NCBI GenBank assembly: GCA_026874595.1
Contig: CM049307.1
Span: forward strand, 56,441,870-56,505,869
Reading direction: 5' to 3'
DNA: 64,000 nucleotides
From: Sipunculus nudus
Lineage: Eukaryota; Annelida; Sipuncula; Golfingiida; Sipunculidae
Part shown: in pieces, positions 47,250-61,149 of the stretch
Layout: the number at the start of each line of letters is the position of its first letter
Position numbering within the stretch: the stretch's first letter is position 1
Made by a program: the position numbers and the translations under genes
The notes under the pieces: generated by a model
What the model saw: the letters and a program-made list of their open reading frames with translations, nothing else
Database searches by the model: none
Told to the model about the DNA's origin: nothing

Positions 47250-48022
47250 CTACATAGTCACTGCATAGACGGAAGATTTTCCCCGCATCTTCAATGGTGA
47301 GGATATTCGCCCACCTAAAATAGCAAAGACCCCAAAAGACGCAAACGCTGCCACACCGGCACACATTATAGCATAACGATAGGTTCCGTACGTCTCACGA
47401 AGATAACCTAAAATAACAGAAAATGCATATAATTATTGAAGAATTCGATAATTTCAAGAAACTGGGTTAAATGTCAATGCAGCGATGAGACGCGAAAGTA
47501 CTCCGAGGGCAGCGCCCAGGTGAGAATCTATTTTACGGAGAGTTCGGTGGCAAGGGGACGGGTACTTGGGAAGTTTAAAAAGGAATAACGCTTTTTTGGA
47601 CCGCCACAAATCTTCCAAATTAAGGTAGACTTTATAATTATCATTTAATTTACATATTAAATAATTATAGTCATGTTTTGTACATAAAACTTTTATATGA
47701 ATCATAACATTTAAAAGTTTGCAATGCGCATGCATGATATTATTATTCTCATTCTTAAATAATGTTAAATGCGCTCTCACTTCCGTCCACCAAAGCTGAA
47801 CATTAGCGGATTATGTGGCTCCACTTACATAATATAGGAAGTTATTATTGAGTCAGCTTTATACACTGACCGACTGAGGCTGAAGAAATCGGTATTTGTG
47901 AAAATCACTGCGTAACGTAAGTTTTCTTCGAAGGGCAAACGTTTTTTATTTGGCATATTTTTTTAACCTCACAGGCATTCAGATAGATAAAAACGGAGAA
48001 AGGATCAAAGCTCCCTTTCCCA

Positions 48023-48075
<53 letters not shown>

Positions 48076-51000
48076 TACACACACACACCTAACTTTATAA
48101 ACTGTATGGCATAAGATTTGTTAGAACAATATTGGATTTTCAGTTGCTTGATAACTAATATGTATATAATACCTACCTCCAATCGGCGGAGCAACTAAAG
48201 TTACAATGCCGGCTGTAGCAGGTAAAATACTCATGGCAACATCCAAATTAGAAACGCCTACACTTTGAACAACCAGATAACCTATGAAAACTGTCATGGC
48301 GTCCCCAAGCAGCCCAGAAACAAAGCAGAAAGCGCTGATGATCCACGGACTGGAATACACAGTTACGAGAAGTGATATAGTTCCTGCAGTAATAACACAC
48401 ATAGATATAAACACTTCTTTCTTCAACCATTTTGAATCACCGAATATCGCCAGAAATAGCCTCATGGTCACCTCACCTCCACTGTAGACAGAAATTAGAG
48501 TAGACCTGTCCGTCGTAGACATTCCAAGTTCTTCACCATACGCTGGCGCAAATTGTGTGACAAACAGGAAAAACATTTTTATGCACGCAAACCAAATGAC
48601 GGCAGTTAGGAACTTCCTGTTAGTTAAAAGACCTAACATTCTGTTGGATTTTAGTTTTGCCCATCCAGTCCGCTTTTGGTCATTTCTGTTCTGTTCAATA
48701 AGCGTATCGCCTCCGCCGTCAGTGAGGTGACTAGAGGAGTTTGGTGTAATCTTTGAATGTGAATTCAATATGCTTTGCCCCATGTTATTAACCTCGCTAT
48801 TGTCATTCAGCCTGAGACCATTCGAACGGTCACTATTGTTCAAGCCTTGCTGCGTAGCTGTCAGTACGCTTTGGTGATCATGAGTTTTGTGGCTGCCCCG
48901 TATAGAATACACCGCTTTACCTCCAGTATGTGCGCAAACACCATCGTTTTGATGACCTTTTGGTGATATATTTTCATCTTCTACCGTCCTCTCATCACAT
49001 CGCATCTGGACAGATCTGACAACCTTTATATCTGCCACAAATACATTCAGATCAGCTGTGGTTGTATATTTTACCGGACGTTCAGTGTCAATGTGTTCTG
49101 AGTCATCACTTGGCAGAGCCTGTATTATCGCCGCAATGACACACGTCTGTAGAGATATACCTCCTAGAATCAACCAAGTACCTCTTGAACTGAAGGTTTC
49201 CAGGAGAATTTGCACGAGGTAAGGGTAGCCGACCGTAAGGAGACTGACTCCGATAAACATTATTGCGTTTGCCCGTTGACGTAACTTATGGATCCTACGG
49301 TTGACGAACGTGTAGACAACGACAACGACGAACGGTGCGGCAAAGCCTAAAATCAATTATGACAAAGACCACTGAATCCAACACATATGTTTTCCTATTA
49401 TTCGTAATAGGACGCAGGAGTATCCAGGAATTCGGAAAGGGCAGGGTCCCATCCAAGAAAACATAACAAGAAAACCAAAAAAAGGTCACCTGAACTGAAA
49501 AAGGGGTTCAGGCCTCAAATATCGGTTTTAATGTAGGGATCAGAGAGTGTAGACCTAAATCTCCTGTGTTTTTGGAACTTGAAATAGAATCTCACAGGAG
49601 TAATTTGCACATGAAACCAATTGAAAATGGATTATTTTACTTTATTCTATAGGTGCAATATCAAATATATTTGGATCGGCCATAACGCATTTCCATGCAT
49701 TCACAAGCAAATACAGTTGCCGTCGACATATGGTGCACAATTAGTTGTCTATATTCAAGTAAAATATTTCTCAGCAAATTAACAAAATAGTATGTTCAAA
49801 CATTTTCACACTTTATAAGTTAAAGTGGACTTCTTAGAAATGGTGAGACTTAGACCTTTGTCACTGAAGATTTGCAGACGCATGTTTTTATAACATGGTG
49901 TAATTACGATTGTTCAAAGTATAAAATGTGATGTGTTTTAGCAAGTGCGTTTATGGTTTTATAGTGGAATATATAATTATTTAGTTCCAAAAAGACGCTG
50001 GAGTTTACCTTGAAGAATACCAAACAGAAGAAGCACTGTTTCCAGGTTAGGTGCAAACGCTGTTCCTATAAAGCATGCTGTATTCAATAATGATCCCAAA
50101 CTTAGAACTATCTTTGGTGACGTCCGCTCTAGTAAATAGCCAGATATACAACCTGAATAAAATACAACACAATGTAAACCCCTCATTGCTTTCACGAAAA
50201 ATAGTTTGTCATCTTTTTAATATATCATGAAAGACCCATTTTGATCATTTACACTTAATTTATTTTCTTTGAGGTCTTTCTTTAAATAATTTATATCCGC
50301 GTCATCCTATTTCACTTTTATATCTTAAGTTTAATAATCCCATTAGTGACATCAGTATCATACAACCCAATGTATAAAGTCTAATTAGATATCCCCTACA
50401 TGTAAACGATTTTTAATTTCTTTAGTCTTTTTGTTACAGCTGTCTGTTTTATTGTGCGCAGGAGTGTTACATGCGTATGTTGGCATTCTGATTCGTTTAG
50501 CAGAGGCATAGTTCGTTTGCTATGGGAACCTCGCTTGTTGGGCGCTGGCTCTTGTGTGGGGTCTAGAGCGTGGAGACAAAGCGTTCTTTGTTGTAGATGT
50601 TTCAGGTCTGTTCATGTGCGTGTGTATTGTTCTTTGGGAATTTTCCATTTCTAGAATTTTCGGATTAGAAGCTATATATTAGGGGCTGTGTTTAGAGCCG
50701 GCAAAAAGAATATGCCGCCAGCGAGCACTAAAAGTGTTACTTTCTCGTCAGTTTGGGACCTTACCGATAATTACAGTGGTGTCAGATATTCAACGGACTT
50801 AATACAGATTTAATACGAACTGTCTTCAGTTTGCCTTTGGTTTATTACTATTTGCCTGGAATATTTTTGTTAAAGGACTTTTGTTGAGCTGTGACAGTGG
50901 TAGTATCCAGAGATCAAAGCCTAGGATCCAGACACTCTGGTACTTTACAATTTTATTGTTATTCTGTATAATTGTATTGATTTAGTGTATTGTAATGTTT

Positions 51001-52056
51001 GGATTGTTCTAAGAATAAATTATAATTATTTGTTAACAAAAAACACTGACTTCTTCATTCATTCCCCTAGACATTTTACGCTGCCTAGTGTTACAGAATC
51101 TGATTTTTTTTTTATCTCCGTACCAAAATTTTGCTCCTCACGATTACGTGATCTGTTGTTATTAGGTTCCGTAACAATTTGCATTAAATATTCAGTAAGT
51201 TGAGCACGGGGTACTCTTCCTATAGGTAGATAGAACTAGCCACTGTACAAGTCATAACAAACCAGCAGATCCGGCAGCTGCTTTAATATACATACAAAAA
51301 AAAGAAGTTCCCTTTGAATATCATGCTCATGCACTATCTACAAATAAGCTTTACTAATATTATAACATCTTACCTGAAACAATGTTAGATATCGCTGGAG
51401 CAGAAGAAAGCCAGCTGGTTAGGAAAGGCCCTCTGTCATACAAGTCAAGAAGCTCCAAATACATCAGGCCCCGAACACGGTTAAATCCTTGAATTGTGAA
51501 TAGGCAGCATGAAGCCGCTACAAGTGAAACTGGTTTTCATTAAAATAGGTCAAAGTATTGTTTCAAAATTTACCACCAGATGGCGGTGATAAGCACGGTA
51601 TATTAACATGTGCAAAAATGATCATACTTCAAATAATCTGACCGAGTGGTAACCATTAAGAAAACTTTTATTAAACAGTCTCGTTTTATTCTCCGAAAGG
51701 ATCCATACAAGTTTAACCACGACATTAACCTGTGACTGGTATCTGTGTTAAAATTACAATATGAATGGTATACAGATACGAAGGCAGAAGCGAACTGAGG
51801 CAGTTTAAAGGTTAGGAGTCGCCTGTGGGTTGTTGATATAAACAAACGTTGTTTGACTTCTGATAAATAGAAGGCCCGTCAAACACAGTGCTTTTCTCTT
51901 CTTTTTTTCGCATTCAGGAATTGATATTGCAACCCAAAGAAACGAATGAAAAGTAAATGATATCATATAAATCATATATGTTTGTTAGTAAATTGATAAA
52001 TTATTATTTCTGACTAAAATACCTGCAACACAGAACCAGTCTCGTGCTTTCGGCAT
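47250..52056 (-). CDS. SLC16-like monocarboxylate-transporter-type MFS protein, copy E, intact
   Basis: Plasma-membrane-type major-facilitator transporter, predicted 549 residues, from five exons: 52023-52056, 51374-51517, 50009-50152, 48177-49346, 47250-47407, all GT-AG, phase 1. Order: TM1 (MPKARDWFCVAAASCCLFTI), TM2 (LTSWLSSAPAISNIVSG), TM3 (TSPKIVLSLGSLLNTACFIG), TM4-6 with LRQRANAIMFIGVSLL (130-145) and SSRGTWLILGGISLQTC (160-176), a long hydrophilic loop (about 186-347), then TM7-12 with QFAPAYGEELGMSTTDRS, RLFLAIFGDSKWLKKE and VTLVAPPIGGYLRETYG. The RxxAN and RG.WLILGGI motifs and the large central loop are typical of SLC16. The family's TM1 signature (DGGWGW) is absent, so substrate cannot be read; lactate, ketone bodies or other organic anions are only possibilities. 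Intron 2 holds an LTR copy. Start chosen because copies D and F have the same 34-base first exon. Confidence 0.88.
48026..48088. repeat. (CT)n(AC)n microsatellite
   Basis: In the last intron of transporter copy E. Confidence 0.95.
50432..51176 (+). mobile_element. Solo-LTR-like element, uninterrupted copy
   Basis: TGTTACAGCTGTCTG start, GGTTCCGTAACA end. Colinear with 35631-37928 minus its insertion: GGGGCTGTGTTTAGAGC, TAGTGTATTGTAATGTT, AATAAATTATAATTATT, CATTCCCCTAGACATTT, CTGCCTAGTGTTACAGAATC. No clear target duplication. Lies in intron 2 of transporter copy E, opposite to the gene. Confidence 0.65.
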
Positions 52057-55000
52057 CCTTAGGTTTCATTCAACGAAACTGAAACGAAAAATGGCGTCAC
52101 ATACACTCAGCGTGTTGATAATCCAGAGCCTCCGGGGTGAGTTTCAGTCTCAGGTTACAAAGGTTCCTTATTATATTCACTGTATTAATACACTTCCCTT
52201 AGTAGTTTTAGCGATTCTGACTTTGCTTTAAACCTATGCTGATTTTAAATTATTGTAAATAATGCTTGTCATGATTAGTCAATATCAAATTCTATTTCCC
52301 TGATCAAACTTGAACCCTGGTACTGGTTGTTTAATGGAGCCATCTACAAGGTTAAAGGGACATAATCATGAGCAATGTTATGCCTACCCTTTCAATATCA
52401 GTTCAGTTTTGCTTTAAAAAAAGTTTCAGGGAAAATCCATCCCAGCACACAGTCTCAGTACCTCGCATACGGCTGTTTAACACCTTTTTATGCCTCTGGG
52501 TGTTCTTAAACACAGTCCACGTGTGTCTGTTTATCATAACAACGTCGCGTTACCGGAGGTCCGATTGTGAGCCAGTCTGAACATTTATTACAATTTTTGC
52601 CCAAGTCAGTCCGGGCATCTCCTGATTGACGCTTGTTGTTGCCCAGCAATGCACGCGCTGTGTTTATGTTTACTCCTCCAATCGTTCCCGGTCAACTGAT
52701 AAATTGTTATCGATAAACTGCCATTATTTGTTTTGATCCCTCTTTTCTCTTGGGCAAAATTAAATTTTCATATCTTTATCGGCACTTGTGTGATTGGTTA
52801 TTTCAAGTTTTATAATAATGGTTTGCAGCTGGGAAAAACAACATAAGTGGAAAAAATGACATTTATTTAAAAAAAATAAATAAATAAATAAGTTTGCATG
52901 ATGATATATCATATATTACCCTTATAGATCAAGTTTTGAAATACATATGTAATTACTTACTCCTGTGATGTACCTCCGCGTCAAAGCCACTTGAGCCCAA
53001 GTGCAAGCCCGAGTCTTTTAGGTTCGAGTCCGAGTGCACTATATTCAAGTTCGAGTGCTTTAGGGTTTGAGTCCAAGTCCGAGTACAAGTCAAATATAAA
53101 CATCCTTATTTTCAAACCCGCTAAATTCGTTATTCCAAATTGTCATGTATATTTCTGTAATAGTTCACACAAATTGTTACTTTAATGTTTAAATCATTTA
53201 GCTCCCAATGAAAAGATAAAGCTTTGTACAAACAGTCTTGAATATTTTAATATTCTGTCAATAGTTCACTTATATATGAGTCCCTATAGTTTGTTTCCCC
53301 ATCTGACCTTTTCAGCTTTACGTGACCATGTCTTTGTTCCTAGGACCTGAGATGGACGAGGCCTTAGATTCTGAGCCCTGACATCCTCCAAGCCCAGAAC
53401 CCCAGAGTCCATGGAAAAGTGGATTGGAGTCCGAAATCGAGTCCAAGTCCGGATGCAGGTCTTACTTCACTAAATTGCCCTTTTACAGAAGTTTCAGCTA
53501 AGTTCTTTGTTCGCCCTTACGAATGATAATACACTGTGAATGCTTTCTAGTTTTAAACATTTTGAAAGTAACAGTATGTAATTTTAGTATCTATTCCTGC
53601 ACATATCTCATATGATCCGAAAATAGTTGCTATCACAACACTTACTGATATTATGTATCACCAACTGATAACATATACAATGTATCTGGAAAATATATGA
53701 AAAGAAAGAAATAAAACATTACTTAGTACCAACAATGCCACCATCTCTGTTGTGACCCAAGGTTGGAAATAAAACAAAATGCATCAAACTTCATGTTGCC
53801 TGTTCCCGACCTGCGTTCTGATCTGCACCTTTCTCATATGGGACTTGCCGTTATATGTTTCAGTAGTGTTTTAGCATATGAAGGTATCTACTTGTCACCG
53901 ACATATATACCCTTGCGTTTTACCCGCTCACTATCGCAGGTCCCCCCGAACGTGTGAGAAGATACAAAAACAAAACCTATGTACAACTTTATTGGATATG
54001 TATAAACTACTAAGTTTTCCATTGACAGGAATTAACGCGTAGTTATTGTGTGCAATTACCACACGCAAATATAGGATATGTTATACTTATATGCTGAAGA
54101 TGGACTAGCTCCCAGTTAATAAAAAAGTGGAAGTTAGGTTTTATATAATTTAAAGCTGTTGCACATGGGGAAGTATGTGCGATACAATTCATAAAATAAT
54201 CATCAGTTATCTTGATTAACGTATTTAAATGTTACTAGGGACTTACGGGCTGCAGTCTCGCCCTGGCAAGGCCTTAGTATTACGTTTACTGCTACAATGC
54301 GTACAAAAACTTGACCCTAAAGACATAAACGTAGTGTCGGCTTTTATAACGATGCAGGATCAGAAAGACGTAAATTAGTTATATAATGTACCACCAGGTG
54401 GCAGTACCTTCCCTAAGCGTTGCATGACGATTAGCGCGCTCGATGGTCCTTATCAGTCTTATGAGCTGCATCCTTTTGGACCAGTCTATCAGCAGCCTAA
54501 GACCCTGTAATTTTTTCATATATTTTAACCCCTTTCAAATGATATATACAAAAAATAACTGTAAGGGACTGTTCCTTAAAAATAAATAAATGATCAAATC
54601 CAAAAAATTATCTCTTAGGGCTTGGTGAATTACTAACCCAACCTTGTCGTCAATAGCATTATAGATCGTATCACTGCATATGAAACTAGGATACATAGCA
54701 CAGCTATTTTGAAGGCATAATTGACTCGTTCATATAATTGCATTATTGAGAATTCTAGTTCCTGTGTGGTAGCACATGTTTATTTAAACTCAAAGACCGT
54801 ACTATTACCAAGTTACAGAAATTGTTATCAAACCTTTCAGTGCAAAAGAGTAAAAATCACATCCCTACCAGTACTACATAAACACCAGCCATGACTGATC
54901 AGAAATTCAAATCATCTCGATGTTGTTACGTCCAGGTCAAATGAATAATTTATCATAATTGATTTTACGATAATTACGTCATGGCCATGCATTAATACAA

Positions 55001-55122
55001 TAAAGCTATTTTGAAGTTGCAGTGTGTAACATATCCCGGAGGAAACATTCGGCTAAAACATTAAGCATATAAAATGAAAGGCTTGCTAACGTGTAGGTAC
55101 ATACAGTAAATGCGACCGAGAG
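52057..55122. promoter_or_regulatory. Shared upstream region between head-to-head transporter copies E and F
   Basis: E is transcribed leftward from 52056 and F rightward from 55123, so both promoters must lie here. GAGTCCAAGTCC-type minisatellites occur at 52985-53095 and 53400-53460. A CCCGGAGG motif occurs upstream of both starts (52130 inverted, 55036), but overall mirror similarity is weak. No gene is supported. Confidence 0.4.
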
Positions 55123-55673
55123 ATGCCGAAAGCAAGGGATTGGTTTTGCGTTGCAGGTATATATGACTCGAAAATAACTCTCACACGAATTTAATTTTTA
55201 ATATAAAGAACATGTAATCATTGTTTGTGTTAGTGGATAAAAAAAAGAGCCGGTAAATTCTTTTTGTTTTCTTGTTTTTTTATTCAAAGCACAAGTTAAT
55301 GTAAAACTTTCAGGATTTGATACAAAGACAGCATTCCGGCAAAATAGTTTAATTGCTGATCATTTTTCTTTTCTGTGTGTTAAGAAAATTTTGATGCTTG
55401 ATCAACAATCGCGTAAGCTGTTCGTCATTCCCCTTGGCGACCCTCGGTGAACTGTAGATGAAATAGGACGTGCGCACTACAGAACCTAGTTTGAACCTGC
55501 TTTGCAGAATTTGGCACGAATGCGCTATGTATCACACCATATATAATCGACTTTTCTGTGTATGCCATTTCCATCTATAAACAATGAACCCTCTTTGCTA
55601 TTCATACATGCATCAAATAATGTATGCAGCTCACCATATTAGGCTATTAGTTATCCCTGCTGCATGTTAAGTC

Positions 55674-55674
<1 letters not shown>

Positions 55675-55747
<73 letters not shown>
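55675..55747. repeat. (AT)n microsatellite
   Basis: In intron 1 of transporter copy F, following a SINE-body fragment (CATCTATAAACAATGAACC at about 55573). Confidence 0.9.
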
Positions 55748-55750
<3 letters not shown>

Positions 55751-55841
55751 TGGCACATTTCCGTAATCATCGTGCAATGTTAAAAAAATAATAATATGAG
55801 TTTCCATATTGGTATAATACCAAATCTACACTTAGCCCGGT

Positions 55842-55863
55842 CTAATTCCCCCCCCCCCCCCCC
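55842..55863. repeat. Poly-C tract
   Basis: Pure C run. Confidence 0.9.
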
Positions 55864-58800
55864 GGTCCCTTAAATAGTTTCAATTAAGGGAAGCTGACTG
55901 CTTGATTAAGCGCAGGCACTTTACAGAAATGAACTAATTTTAACATAGCAATACAGTTTCTCCGCAATATTTTAGCGTTAAGAGCACCCATTGTAGGGCC
56001 ATGTGAGAAAAAAAAGTGAAAACCAAGGATTTACTCTTCCGTCACTGGGTGAAGATTTTGTAGAGAAACGATTCTTTGTTGTTTTATTTAAGTAATATAC
56101 TGTAAGTTTCGGTTACAGTGGCTTCGTGCTGCCTGTTCACAGTACAGGGGTACAACCGTGTGCGAGGATTGATGTATTTGGAGCTGATAGACTTGTATAA
56201 CAGAGGACCGTTTCTAACCAGTTGGATCACATCCGCACCAGCGATATCCAGAGTAATATCAGGTGTTGTACGGCCGACATCAGTTGTTTTGCTTCATAAT
56301 CGCAGGGTTGCATTTTCCCGATTTTCATCTTTTCACTGTTTTGCGAGGGTTTCATTTTCGCGTTCTTACCAAAAAAGTAATCCACGATCTTCAATGATGA
56401 CATTCATTAATCACAGGTTAATATATTGTCTTTAGAGGGAGGGCATTCCAGGCAAGGGTAAACTATATTCTGATATGAAATGAGAAGTAACAAATCATTG
56501 ATTGTACATTATTGATAAATTACCTGTATTTTTAACGTTCCTAGCCCTATGACATGAAACAACGATCTCACTTGCCTTGGTTAATCATTTATTTCAATAA
56601 CGCAAAGATATGCATGATGAAATACACACTGTAAAACCGAAATTTATAGTATTTATTGAAGGGGGGGGGGGATTTATTTGAGCATTTTAAAGCATATTTT
56701 TGTAAAACGCTTGTGAATTATGGCGGATATTTTATTTTAAATCAGGATGCATGACTGGATTTCTTCTTGAGCGGATATCACCAACCAAACTTTTATGTTT
56801 GGGGTCATTATATGGCGATATGTTTTGTTGGGACAGCTTTTGCGCCCGACCTAGAGACAGTTATTGCTTTATTTGCAGGTCCACAAGGTAAAACGATGAC
56901 ATTATATGTTAAAACTTATTGTATATATTTGGTAGATGTTGCAGCAGATATTAATAAAATTCGACAGTTTACTTTTGATGGTTGTAAGCGAGACTTTAGT
57001 GACAAAATACTACTTAACATTCTTACAAATGGCTTATCGTGCTGTCACTGATCCCGAAAATAAATAAGTCAAAGCCTTGTAAAAAGTACCCAAGGCATAT
57101 GTTCGCTATTACACAATAGCACCGTGCAAAAAGGGAAGCGAAACCATTCAATGCAGTCTCATTAGTTTCGCCAATAATATGACAATGTGTGACAATATGA
57201 CAAGCTGGGGGTAAAGAAGTGATCATTGATTAACTTAAATACACGTTCTTATTTAAGAAACTTAGTCAGTCAGTTCTTTATGGGAGTCTATACATTTCTT
57301 GATCAAAGGTTTGGATAAATATTTCTTGTAGGATTTGCAGCTCCAGTCGTCGTAACCGTTGTGTACATTTTCGTCAACCAACGAATCCATCAGTTACGAC
57401 AACGGGCGAATGTCATCATATGTTTATAGGGGTCAGTCTTCTGTCGATCGGGTTTCCTTACCTTGTGCAGATTCCTCTGGTAACATTCAGTTCAAGAGGT
57501 ACCTGGGTGATTCTTGGGGGTATATCACTTCAAGCGTGCGTTTTGGCTGTTTTACGAGCAGTACCGTCTGGTTATTGGGAATAACCCGGATGACACAGAG
57601 CCTGGGAGTACTCAGATTAATAAAGCGACCAAAGACGATGAGTCTGAGGCAATTGAGAAAATGAGACAAACATATGATGATAAAATTGAACGTCCCGAAG
57701 ACGGTTCATCCGAAACGAACATGTATGAAACAAAGGAGAAAATCAATAATGTTATTTCAGAGACTAAACAAAAATGTTGCAAGAGAGATAAGTCATTACA
57801 AGACCAAAGAAAAGATTCTTTCAGAACTGAGACGGTAGATTCGGCAAATTCTGCAGTCACCGCAGAGAACCCTACCGACAGGGGTTAAGCAGCTAGAAGG
57901 AATGTGAAACTGTATGGACAAAACTCAAATCGAACAGATTTTTAGATCTTTTTACAAAACGTAAGTTTGTGACAGCCGTGATATGGTTTGTATGCTTAAA
58001 GACGAATTTCCAGTTCGTGACACAGTTTAAAACCTGCCTATGGTGAGGAGCTCGGTATGACTAATACTGAAAGATCTACTTTAATCTCTGTCTGCAGTGG
58101 GGGTGAGTTTACTATGAGGGTTTTCTTGGCGGTATTCGGAGACTCAAATTGGATGAGGAAGGATGCATTTATATCTATTTGTGGGATAACTGCAGCAACC
58201 ATATCACTTCTAGTGACCGTCTTCTCCCGTCCGTGGATTATAATGGCCTTCTGTTATGTTTCTGGGCTGCTTGGGGACTCCATGACAGTTTTCATTGGTT
58301 CGCTCGTTGTAGAAAGTATCGGCGTCTCTAATTTAGATATTGCCATGGGCTTATTGCCTGCTACGGTGGGTATTGTAACTCTCATTGCTCCGCTAGTTGG
58401 TGGTAAGTATTATGTCTGTATATATTTTTTCCTCCATTATCTTTGTAAGCTACATAAACCAAAAATATTAGGCAACAAGGACATAAATGAATACAATGCG
58501 TGACACAATGTTGGGAAAATAATAACGTACCCAATTGAAATTTCCATTTTAAACAGAATATAAAAACGACGGCAACATTTAGTGGCATCTTTCCATATCT
58601 TATAATGGACGTTGCAGGGAACAGTGATGACGTATTAATAGATGTTACATACAAAAAAAGTAGACGTAACAACGGAAACAATGCTCAAGAGCTGCCGAAC
58701 CGATTTTACAGCTTGCATAATAATACCACTATTTGACAAAGACAATTACTTGGGAGCTTCATGTTCAGCAAATCCCACGTTATATTGCCTTTTCATTCGG

Positions 58801-58978
58801 CTGCACATTTTATATTTTAGGCTATCTTCGTGAGACCTACGGAACCTATCGCTATGCAATACTTGGTGCCGGTGTGTCATCTTTTGCGTCTTTTTTGGTG
58901 TTCGCTATCTTGGAAGGTAGAATTTCCTCACCACTGAATACCCCAGGAAAATCAGGCGGTTATGTTATAAACTCATAA

Positions 58979-61149
58979 GATCTTCAAGATTTTAACCTGA
59001 CAGATGAATGGTAACTCTCATTCATATTTGTTGAAATATGGAATTTGATCATGAATACGCTCCTAAGCTTTGTTAGAAATGTGCATGCATATGAAAAAAG
59101 AGTGAGTCATATGGGTCGCTTGTTCACCAATATAATATAGAAATAGGCAAGAGGGCAGTGACGTAAACAGGAATCATAGGATGCAACAAACTACGCTAAA
59201 AAAAAAACACAGGTTTTAAAAATCAAGCTAGGCATTTTTAAAACAAATTACAGTGTGGCAGGGTATTTTAGTAACTACATGTTAAAGTTTTTATTTTTTT
59301 CTCAAAGTATTTTTAATTCATAAATAGAAATGCAGACGAAATTTAATGATGTGATGACTGAATAAAATGTGTATCTGTCTGTTTTTCTGTTTTCCTGTCT
59401 GTCTGACAGTTTGTCTACCCGCCCGTCCGTCAGTTCGTTTTTTTTTCATCCAGTCTTCCATCTGAATTCAAATCTTTTTTAAAAAAAGAAGATAAGAATA
59501 ATGTTTGATATTCACACACATTGCAATATTTGTGTACACGGGTAACAAAGTGTTAAAATCCCTCCACACCTATATTGATTGGCATTTTACTGATACATAT
59601 ACCGTCAAATGTTTGATAATGCATTTCAAATACCGCAAGGAATCTCGCTGTGAAGACGACCGGGTATGAATATTTAAGGAATTGCTTTACATGTCTAATC
59701 CCCACTTCTGCTGCATCACATATGACTAAGGACGCCTGTAATATATCTAGGTTGGGTGGTCTGGTTTATTTACATTGTACACATAGTATCATTGTAGCTA
59801 TCTATTCATTCATATTGTGATTCAACACTAATTATCAACTATTTTTTTCTCTAATCATAGCCGAACCTTGCTCTCATTTTTGTTGAATGTATGTATTCAG
59901 GCGGGTGGGCCGGATACATTAAGGTGCTGCTGTTTAGGCTGTCGGCGTCCAATGAATTTATGCCCCGACATATGGCAAGAGAAGTAATCCACGGATATCG
60001 GCATTTACAAAATGGAAACAATTGAAGACTGAAACCATGTATTTGGTAAGGTCTTTACACTGTGTTTCCACCCTTGTTAATAAAAATTATTGGCTGTTTT
60101 TTATGGTCGGTAAAACTATGGTAGTGACTATAGTTTGCTCTTACTGTCAGTGTGGTTTATTGTGTTTGTGTGTTTGTTTGTCTCTCCGTTTTCCATTAGA
60201 TGACTTAAGGAACATACTTCAAATTTGATCAATTTTTCCCACATGTGCCCCTAATTATTTCTATGCGACTAATAACTCCGGGGGCCATTACAGCTGTAAT
60301 ATAATTTTTGTGCGGTATCTCAGTTACTATCAACAATGGCATAACATTTAAGCAGCATCCCAAATTCCGATGAATGGGTTGTGCTCTGATGGCCACCGGT
60401 CTCATTCAATAATCAAGGATACGTATTGAGGGGCAAAAGTTATGAAATGTAAAATATTCAGCCTTATTTTTCTAACTCGCCTATTTTTAGTCTAGAGAGA
60501 TCTTATTTTCAGCATAGGGCATAACTCGACAAGCTTTCCGGAGCTTTCCTCGTCAAATCATGTGATTGGTCCTGCTCTTCCTCAGGTTTTCTCTGAGATG
60601 CCTAAGACAATGACTTTTTACACAGTCAATTTAATATTCATACACCTCAATAATACCCTATTGTTTTCTAGGTGAATGCAACCACCAACGCTACGTCTTT
60701 TTTTATCAAATATAATTGACCTAATAAAAGCTTCTTTATATTTTCCTTGTATATATGTATAAAAAAGATGATTTTCAAGATCTACAGTTTTATTTCGCTT
60801 ATACTTTACAATCACAAATGCGTTTCATAGTTGCACTTTTCTATTTCACAATCAGAACTAGCCATGACAACATGACACTCAGGCCTTCGGAAATAAACTG
60901 ATAGGGCCTGGAGTCATGATGGCAGTCACAACAGGACGCCCATTCTAAGGGTCGGATCAAAATATTTACTGTCTGGTATTATTTGGCATCACAGGCTTGT
61001 AAAGTCGTATTATATGTGCTATATATCGAAGAAGAAATGTTGTTACACAAAAATAATTATATTTATTACCTCCTTTCATCACTGTGGCACCGATTCACGT
61101 GAAGCGGTACTTCTCATTCGATCAAAACTAAATGTGTCATGGCGCGGTC
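58979..61149. other. Intergenic DNA downstream of transporter copy F; no gene
   Basis: AT-rich; a CTGT/CCGT-rich stretch at about 59385-59435. I see no supported frame, RNA gene or element boundary. Confidence 0.5.

Larger units (their letters stand above)
55123..58978 (+). pseudogene. Decayed SLC16-like MFS gene, copy F
   Basis: Close paralogue of E with the same five-exon layout: 55123-55156 (MPKARDWFCVA), 56119-56262, 56746-56887, 57332-58402, 58821-58978. Splice sites are preserved and long parts are near-identical in meaning (NRVRGLMYLELIDLYNRGPF, VFGDSNWMRKDAFISICG, GVSNLDIAMGLLPATVGIVT, YLRETYGTYRYAILGAGVSS). Defects against E: a two-base deletion in exon 3 (about 56805), a two-base insertion at about 57418, another shift near 57575 and a one-base insertion at about 58030, each producing stops; the loop also ends in TAA at 57886. 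The last 340 bases of exon 4 and the final exon are open. Four independent breaks make a sequencing explanation unlikely. Confidence 0.82.

Noticed and set aside
58057-58503. Treating the open 148-codon frame as a separate small transporter gene
   Set aside because: It is the 3' half of exon 4 of the decayed transporter F, downstream of a frame break, and reads into the intron.
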